DNA from: Dysidea avara
Taxonomy: Eukaryota; Porifera; Demospongiae; Dictyoceratida; Dysideidae
Assembly: GCF_963678975.1 (NCBI RefSeq)
Contig: NC_089277.1
Span: forward strand, 18,600,257 to 18,664,256
Direction of reading: 5' to 3'
Length of the DNA: 64,000 bases
How positions within the stretch are numbered: position 1 is the first letter of the stretch; every line of letters begins with the position of its first letter. A program made the position numbers and the translations under genes. The notes under the pieces were generated by a model. That model did no database searches and was not told the origin of the DNA. It saw only the letters and a program-made list of their open reading frames with translations. Positions 62,701 through 64,000 of this stretch are shown in pieces.

Positions 62701-62762
62701 ATACACTTTTATTTACGCGATTTACACGTATAATTGCATGCATATTGCTATGCATATTCTAA
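31809..62762 (+). CDS. PARP4: PARP4 (vault poly-ADP-ribose polymerase) orthologue, about 39 exons
   Basis: Vault PARP transfers ADP-ribose within the vault ribonucleoprotein and nucleus. The modelled exons sum to 4677 nt (1558 residues; human PARP4 is about 1724). The start MGIF at 31809 coincides with the start I recall for the human protein. Domain order matches vertebrates: BRCT (residues about 1-110), PARP regulatory helices (243-348), catalytic domain (349-570), VIT (598-768), VWA with an intact MIDAS (853-1042), then a conserved post-VWA region to about 1226. Unusual features are an HSS in place of the HG[S/T] catalytic motif, a ubiquitin-like domain at about 1332-1408, and no recognisable MVP-binding C-terminus. 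The end is uncertain: reading through exon 38 gives a stop at 61995 before an AATAAA at 62143, while exon 39 stops at 62762 or may splice once more. Introns range from 46 bp to 8 kb. Confidence 0.92.
31976..32225. mobile_element. TTAA-flanked foldback MITE in PARP4 intron 1
   Basis: A 250-bp near-palindrome whose arms share AATTAGGGGTGTGGCTCTCC and GTATGTTGGCCA blocks. It is bounded on both sides by TTAA (31972-31975 and 32226-32229), the piggyBac/Kolobok-type target. It begins only 38 bp after the exon 1 donor. Confidence 0.75.
32501..32681. repeat. 53-bp tandem repeat, 3.4 copies
   Basis: Three 53-bp units begin at 32501, 32554 and 32607, followed by a 22-bp partial unit. Units differ by single substitutions (for example TTCGTAAG versus TTCATAAG). 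Located in PARP4 intron 1. Confidence 0.95.
35421..36340. mobile_element. 920-bp inverted-terminal element with internal 17-bp array
   Basis: The 24-bp ends, beginning AGCGTAAGTGACC and continuing to ATTATCGAAC, are inverted copies with one mismatch. Further ATTATCGAAC motifs lie in the left half (about 35611, 35632 and 35661). The right end is a tandem array of GTTCGATAATAGGTACC-like units (36198-36333) in the opposite orientation. No target duplication and no coding domain are evident. It sits in PARP4 intron 4. Confidence 0.8.
36198..36333. repeat. 17-bp tandem array (eight units)
   Basis: Seven full units start at 36198, 36215, 36232, 36249, 36266, 36283 and 36300. An eighth, at 36317, runs into the element's terminus. 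Units differ only at the last base (ACC or ACT). Each contains the GTTCGATAATAGGT motif that also forms the terminal inverted repeat. Confidence 0.97.
36955..37265 (-). pseudogene. 3' fragment of the secreted Cys-rich gene family
   Basis: The minus strand aligns by eye with the last third of the intact gene at 40605-41633. It shares the 3' flank (CTCTAGTTGATCA), the AACCATGGTTGGG-like block around the last conserved Trp, and the CTCCTCCTTCC region. Indels and stops break the frame, and the N-terminal two thirds are absent. Confidence 0.7.
37941..38204 (-). CDS. Unassigned open frame, possible 3' exon
   Basis: This 87-codon minus frame encodes [20 protein letters not shown] and then [20 protein letters not shown] before ending FDSEI. 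It has protein-like composition and a possible acceptor (TAG at 38155-38157 on the minus strand). I do not recognise a family. Its 5' part overlaps a sequence resembling a MITE terminus (CAGTGGCGGATG), so it may be a gene fragment carried by a transposon. It lies in PARP4 intron 5. Confidence 0.2.
   Translation of the reverse strand: MESESSSENFYIRHCNRGGQDGQMVDVDDWLKWKKFIAQVLSNTTELYTGFPEFHQGSKLLVWLTAEFGKGRSRPHTVTLADFDSEI
38740..39030. repeat. Dispersed repeat, copy 1 (partner at 54130-54430)
   Basis: Shared blocks are AATCAAGCCTTAGCCATA, then a GGCAGGTAGG-type short array with CAGTCAGT, then GAAGCTGGTTTTTGAGTGAT and GTGATCCCTAATATACA-like sequence. Both copies lie in PARP4 introns in the same orientation. 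Confidence 0.65.
39090..39215. repeat. Direct repeat, copy 1 (partner at 39920-40050)
   Basis: The block TATTGAGTT(A/G)CTGTAGTGTG continues for about 110 bp and recurs at 39925 with about 85-90 percent identity by eye. The copies are 830 bp apart. Confidence 0.7.
39259..39703. mobile_element. hAT-like MITE with a SINE inserted
   Basis: Inverted termini AGGTGCACCAATA and the complement of AGGTGCACCGATA enclose GGTATCGG-type internal repeats near both ends. The centre (39391-39486) is a tRNA-derived SINE. It sits in PARP4 intron 5. Confidence 0.65.
39391..39486 (+). mobile_element. tRNA-derived SINE-like sequence
   Basis: A-box-like CTAGTAACACAATGGTT and a perfect polymerase III B box GGTTCAAATCC (39456-39466) are correctly spaced, followed by a T-run. 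The sequence does not fold as a good tRNA, so a SINE head is the better reading. Confidence 0.6.
40526..40531 (-). terminator. Polyadenylation signal of the nested Cys-rich gene
   Basis: AATAAA on the minus strand, 74 bp after the stop codon of the intact gene, supports it being a functional transcription unit. Confidence 0.5.
40605..41633 (-). CDS. Secreted cysteine-rich protein of a sponge/cnidarian family, intronless, nested in PARP4
   Basis: A single uninterrupted frame of 342 codons. A TATA box just upstream of the first ATG suggests translation starts at residue 15 ([20 protein letters not shown]), which is an excellent signal peptide. The mature protein has two repeats of a SCxDIYxxN...GYYxI...YC pattern (roughly residues 52-82 and 88-118), reminiscent of the fibrinogen-like N-terminal motif. 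These are followed by a larger Cys/Trp-rich module (about 125-342) with [69 protein letters not shown] and DIEVRLC. From memory this module recurs in many uncharacterised secreted or membrane proteins of sponges and cnidarians; its function is unknown. There are several N-glycosylation sequons and no transmembrane segment after the signal. It is transcribed opposite to PARP4 inside its 8-kb intron 5. Confidence 0.78.
   Translation of the reverse strand: MAYDTFGSSTVSNIMLTIMYYTVAMILTVELVMADDQCTEYQFQSPFYPGKSCEDIYNKNSESHKWPGYYWITEGPDRVYCGMNYTGSSCVDIYMGNLETGDKSGYYRINNDYWTFCNMTEIAAGIISNCAGMGGEWRRIAYININAGTDCPTGWVKSNYSGIGFCRSPNNNWGCYSAYFSTNGTSYQRVCGRARGYQKGETSSFEGGQGINGVYADGLSITYGTSRIHIWTYAAGRSDNQTHIHNCPCAPGGQSPPSFVGNNYYCESGATGISTRPTYYLNDPLWDGSGCITSTCCANRTQPWFLNELGETITSDIEVRLCTWWQFDLRAILIDQLELYIQ
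41647..41654 (-). promoter_or_regulatory. TATA box of the nested Cys-rich gene
   Basis: TATAAAAT on the minus strand ends 13 bp before the first ATG. With the usual 25-30 bp offset, transcription would start inside the first codons, so the second ATG (residue 15) is the likely start. Confidence 0.5.
41905..41995 (-). repeat. SINE-like dispersed fragment
   Basis: The reverse complement matches 27957-28025 (shared GTAAACACCTC, TACAGGCT and CCCTCCAGTGC blocks). A related piece lies near 1545-1580. A (GTTT)n run at 41887-41902 borders it, which would fit a retroposon tail. Confidence 0.5.
42530..42728. repeat. GC-rich block with internal inverted repeats
   Basis: About 200 bp stand out as GC-rich within AT-rich intron. 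The pair GTGAAGGT and ACCTTCAC at 42539 and 42571 can form a hairpin. Further CAGGTGTCCCAGCAC and GGTAGGTGTGACC stretches follow. It is non-coding in all frames and could be a structured SINE or satellite unit. Confidence 0.45.
43190..44086 (-). pseudogene. Nearly full-length broken paralogue of the secreted Cys-rich gene
   Basis: From the 5' side (44086) it retains the sequence around [12 protein letters not shown], then collapses through several internal deletions. It keeps recognisable blocks for SYQRVCG, YAIGNS-like, CCxPG and FxxNNYYC, and the C-terminal CIASVVSI region near 43250. Stops and frameshifts occur throughout. It is the same strand and family as 40605-41633. Confidence 0.75.
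44618..48517 (+). CDS. PARP4: PARP4 exons 6-13: regulatory and catalytic PARP domains
   Basis: Exons are 44618-44776, 46162-46479, 46778-46938, 47072-47186, 47706-47827, 47874-47958, 48111-48253 and 48480-48517. Exon 7 encodes the helical regulatory domain ([20 protein letters not shown], then [18 protein letters not shown] and IPHK). The catalytic part shows the His in [18 protein letters not shown], the GSGIYFAS loop, the Tyr in SSQYSKPG, and the Glu in [20 protein letters not shown]. The His-Tyr-Glu set expected for polymer-forming PARPs is therefore present. The residue after His is Ser instead of Gly. All phases agree. Intron 10 is only 46 bp. Confidence 0.93.
44985..45085 (-). mobile_element. 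tRNA-derived SINE-like sequence
   Basis: On the minus strand an A-box-like TGGCGCAGTGGTAAGATGC and a B box GGTTTGATTCC (45022-45032) are spaced as in tRNA genes, and ACTTG/CAAGT could form a short acceptor-like stem. The anticodon arm is poor, so a SINE head or decayed tRNA is more likely than a working tRNA. Confidence 0.5.
45781..46133. repeat. (TACA)n tetranucleotide array, 353 bp
   Basis: About 88 uninterrupted TACA units end 28 bp upstream of PARP4 exon 7. Long Tyr/Ile/His/Thr frames across it are artefacts. Confidence 0.98.
48579..50919 (+). CDS. PARP4: PARP4 exons 14-20: linker and VIT domain
   Basis: Exons are 48579-48662, 48862-48989, 49034-49118, 49169-49302, 49835-49999, 50727-50761 and 50838-50919. 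Exon 14 is an acidic linker. The VIT (vault/inter-alpha-trypsin) domain follows, with [20 protein letters not shown], then [30 protein letters not shown] and [20 protein letters not shown]. These are close to the human sequence as recalled. Exon 19 is only 35 bp. The intron between exons 18 and 19 contains an antisense tRNA gene, and the intron between exons 17 and 18 contains a hAT-like MITE. Confidence 0.93.
49366..49720. mobile_element. hAT-like MITE in PARP4 intron 17
   Basis: The left end AGTGTTGAAACAAATAGT and the complement of the right end (GGTGCTGAAACGATTATTCG) are diverged inverted termini, with several ACCGAATA blocks inside. A target duplication cannot be told apart from the surrounding GTGTA repeats. 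Confidence 0.5.
50410..50481 (-). tRNA. tRNA-Ala (anticodon CGC)
   Basis: The minus strand gives a 72-nt cloverleaf without an intron. It has a 7-bp acceptor GGGGAAT/ATTCTCC (one G-U pair), a D arm GCTC/GAGC, and an anticodon stem CCTGC/GCAGG. The loop TTCGCAT reads anticodon CGC (alanine GCG codons). A T arm CTGGG/CCCAG with loop ATCGATA completes it. A and B boxes are intact. It lies antisense in the PARP4 intron between exons 18 and 19. The overlapping 69-codon frame with [20 protein letters not shown] is the familiar false translation of tRNA-Ala. Confidence 0.93.
51106..52464 (+). CDS. PARP4: PARP4 exons 21-27: von Willebrand A domain
   Basis: Exons are 51106-51240, 51291-51383, 51580-51673, 51741-51814, 51860-52068, 52118-52217 and 52369-52464. 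The VWA domain carries a complete MIDAS: DCSNSM (DxSxS), the Thr in GSTDVWRPL and the Asp in [26 protein letters not shown] follows, as in human PARP4. After the VWA, WQRK is followed by SVKVMWQQF. Introns 21, 24 and 25 are about 45-50 bp. The donor of exon 26 opens directly into a GT array. Confidence 0.93.
52219..52320. repeat. GT/CTGT microsatellite at a PARP4 donor
   Basis: A GT run begins at the exon 26 splice donor and degenerates into TGTGTCTG units. Confidence 0.95.
52970..53270. mobile_element. MITE with GGCGGTGGAG ends
   Basis: The left end GGGGCGGTGGAGCAGG and the complement of the right end (CATAGGCGGTGGAGACGAGG) are inverted copies. G/C-run pieces lie next to both ends. The interior carries two tandem copies of the dispersed GACTG(C/T)TCTATTAGAGTAT motif. 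Located in the 2.7-kb PARP4 intron 27. Confidence 0.6.
53271..55208. other. PARP4 intron 27 remainder
   Basis: No gene is seen. It includes further copies of the CTCTATTAGAG-type motif (53448-53530) and the second copy of the 38740-39030 repeat at 54130-54430. The rest is AT-rich. Confidence 0.5.
54130..54430. repeat. Dispersed repeat, copy 2 (partner at 38740-39030)
   Basis: Same block order and orientation as the partner, including AAATCAAGCCTTAGCCATA and a GGCAGGCAGGCA/GTCA short array. Confidence 0.65.
55209..56490 (+). CDS. PARP4: PARP4 exons 28-34: post-VWA region
   Basis: Exons are 55209-55283, 55415-55495, 55593-55673, 55763-55864, 55917-56033, 56100-56249 and 56363-56490. Exons 28-32 match the conserved region after the human VWA, with [43 protein letters not shown] and [17 protein letters not shown]. 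Exons 33-34 ([16 protein letters not shown], then [20 protein letters not shown]) are predicted helical and have no counterpart I recall in vertebrate PARP4. The exon 33 end is ambiguous (GTTAGT at 56250, or 27 nt later). Exon 34 ends in phase 2 before a 3.9-kb intron. Confidence 0.88.
56643..56728. repeat. GT microsatellite
   Basis: A nearly pure GT run of about 85 bp in PARP4 intron 34. Frames across it are artefacts. Confidence 0.97.
56959..59407. mobile_element. 2.45-kb foldback element with arms of about 650 bp
   Basis: The arms 56959-57612 and 58757-59407 are reverse complements at roughly 90 percent or better by eye. They share GGGTCATTC at the tips and CCAACTTTGTCTTACAC further in. 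TAAT lies directly outside both ends (56955-56958 and 59408-59411), suggesting a 4-bp target duplication. The 1.1-kb spacer shows no recognisable transposase. Located in PARP4 intron 34. Confidence 0.85.
60349..62762 (+). CDS. PARP4: PARP4 exons 35-39: ubiquitin-like domain and basic/polar tail
   Basis: Exons are 60349-60386, 60756-60986, 61336-61415, 61825-61975 and 62542-62762. Exon 36 encodes a full ubiquitin fold, about 40 of 76 positions identical to ubiquitin by my count. It keeps [16 protein letters not shown], the Lys48 position and the C-terminal VLRLGGG; Ile44 is Leu and Lys63 is Ser. After GGG comes [14 protein letters not shown], then a basic Ser-rich stretch ([21 protein letters not shown]) and a polar tail. 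Exon 35 joins exon 34 in phase (2 plus 1). The same exon frame also extends upstream to ATG 60287, so a separate small gene beginning there is an alternative. The final exon may instead splice at 62673 to a frame ending 62993. Confidence 0.68.
62143..62148 (+). terminator. Possible polyadenylation signal
   Basis: AATAAA lies 150 bp after the read-through stop at 61995. It would end a shorter PARP4 isoform lacking exon 39. Confidence 0.3.
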
Positions 62763-63299
62763 GCGGTTTTTGTATGCTCAGGTATGTATCAGGGTCTCGT
62801 GTGGTATGTTGTCAAGTTATTTTTTGGCATACAATTAACTAACTGGTTGCTATATTCAAATGCAAGTTTAGCAAGAGCTAACAAGTGTGTAATTACCTTG
62901 TTAGTACAAAACTGCCAGCAAAATGTATCATGTGTGCAAAAATACAGTGTAAGGGAGAGGGTCAAGAGACTAATACAGCATATCTGTGCATGAGGTGAAG
63001 CTGAGTGAGTTTTGAGACACCTCCTGAATATTGTAATTTTGTATACACATACTTTAGTTCTTTCTTTGTCATCTTCTTCAAGTGCGTTCATTGATTTTGA
63101 GTATTTGAACTGTTTCAGTTCTCAGCTGTTAGGCCATTATATTAATCTGTTTCTAGCCTTAGAACTAGCAAATAGGATTACTGTAGTAGTTTTAAGTGTA
63201 ATACATGTGATAACACTAGCTGTTTATTTGTAAGTACTTTTCACAACTATGTTGTTTATGCATAAGTTACTTAGTATACGTTTACGTATTCAACGGTAG

Positions 63300-63474
63300 A
63301 GCTCAAGTTCAAAAGCTGCAACAACAACAACAGCAGATATTTTGCAAGCAGCAGATTGGTCATCAGTAACCGCCTTTTAAAATTTTTACCTTAGGGAGTC
63401 AGGTGACAAGCCATCCTTCAGGAGGGCAATTTTGTCATCTCTTGAAGCGTCAAACTTACATGTTGATACATAGC
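63300..63474 (+). mobile_element. DIRS-type tyrosine recombinase remnant
   Basis: One frame reads SSKAATTTTADILQAADWSS and then VTAF, a stop, NFYLRESGDKPSF. The ADILQAADWSS..F..FY pattern is the C-terminal end of tyrosine recombinases in DIRS/Ngaro-like retroelements. The in-frame stop and a probable one-base shift near 63420 show that it is a dead fragment of about 55 codons. Confidence 0.55.
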
Positions 63475-63532
63475 TGTATACTGTATTCACCACATATAAT
63501 TAATCACAAAGAAGCCTTGCTACTTTTTGACT

Positions 63533-63538
63533 AATAAA
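63533..63538 (+). terminator. Possible polyadenylation signal
   Basis: AATAAA downstream of the last PARP4 exon candidates; usable for the long form if transcription extends through the recombinase remnant. Confidence 0.25.
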
Positions 63539-63653
63539 GTACTCTCCAGCACTTTGATCCTCCCACGCAAAGTAATATATATCTCATTAAAAATATATTC
63601 CAAATTAAATAAGAAATCATAATTTTGGAGTAAGTGCAGGAAGGAAGTTTACA

Positions 63654-63994
63654 CTTGTGTAGGATCATGGTTCCTACATGTGTAGAACTTTAATGTGGAA
63701 TTTTGTAGGAAATATTCCCATGTGCACACTGTTGAATTTTGTAAGAAACATTCCTACACATGGCACAAAGTGTAAGACATTTTTTTGCGGTATTCCTACA
63801 AGTGTAGAAATCATTCCTACAAGTGTAAAAACTGTTCCTAAAAATGTAGGAATTTTCTACACAGCATTAAAATGTCCTACACATTGTGTCATGTGTAGGA
63901 AGGAATCTTTCATGCAAAATTAAACAGTGTGGGAATATTTCCTACAAAATTTCTTAATATAGCACACGTGTAGGAACCATGCTTCCTACACAAG
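63654..63994. mobile_element. Motif-dense inverted-repeat element
   Basis: The ends CTTGTGTAGGATCATGGTTC and the complement of CTTGTGTAGGAAGCATGGTT form inverted termini. The 341-bp interior holds twelve exact hexamers (seven TCCTAC, five GTAGGA) in both orientations, many as TTCCTACA and TGTAGGAA. It is non-coding. Confidence 0.7.
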
Positions 63995-64000
63995 GATAAA

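Noticed and set aside
1-64000. CRISPR arrays, operons, ribosome binding sites, integrons
   Set aside because: Nothing of this kind is present; tandem repeats lack unique spacers and the gene structure is eukaryotic.

Overview
The window looks like metazoan nuclear DNA, most likely from a demosponge. Genes are split into many short exons (down to 31 bp) by GT-AG introns as small as 46 bp. The DNA is AT-rich and crowded with dinucleotide repeats and non-autonomous transposons. It also carries a cysteine-rich secreted gene family that, from memory, is expanded in sponges and cnidarians. The clade is an inference; no species is claimed. Exon models were built by hand from splice sites, reading-frame phase and recalled family motifs, with no alignments or RNA.

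Layout. (1) 1-3.3 kb: two unassigned possible minus-strand exons, a foldback element and decayed repeats. (2) 3.9-13.4 kb, minus: an AlaX-type alanyl-tRNA editing protein of nine recognised exons; the extreme C-terminus was not found. Its introns hold hAT and mariner-type MITEs and a ~1 kb CA-rich satellite. (3) 13.8-19.1 kb, minus: a complete five-exon, 160-residue PH-domain protein. (4) 19.7-22.1 kb: foldback and nested elements. (5) 22.3-23.1 kb, minus: a three-exon orphan secreted protein. (6) 23.1-31.7 kb: repeats and two LINE remnants, no convincing gene. (7) 31.8-62.8 kb, plus: a PARP4 (vault poly-ADP-ribose polymerase) orthologue of about 39 exons with BRCT, PARP regulatory and catalytic, VIT and VWA domains in the vertebrate order. 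It is followed, in compatible phase, by a ubiquitin-like domain that I do not recall in vertebrate PARP4. (8) 63.3-64 kb: a decayed DIRS-type tyrosine recombinase fragment and a motif-dense inverted-repeat element.

PARP4 introns hold other units: an antisense intronless secreted Cys-rich gene (40.6-41.6 kb) flanked by two broken paralogues, an antisense tRNA-Ala(CGC), SINE-like elements, a 920-bp element with eight copies of a 17-bp repeat, and a 2.45-kb foldback element. The genes do not form an operon. The only functional link is general: AlaX proteins clear mischarged tRNA-Ala, and a tRNA-Ala gene lies 37 kb away, which is probably coincidence.
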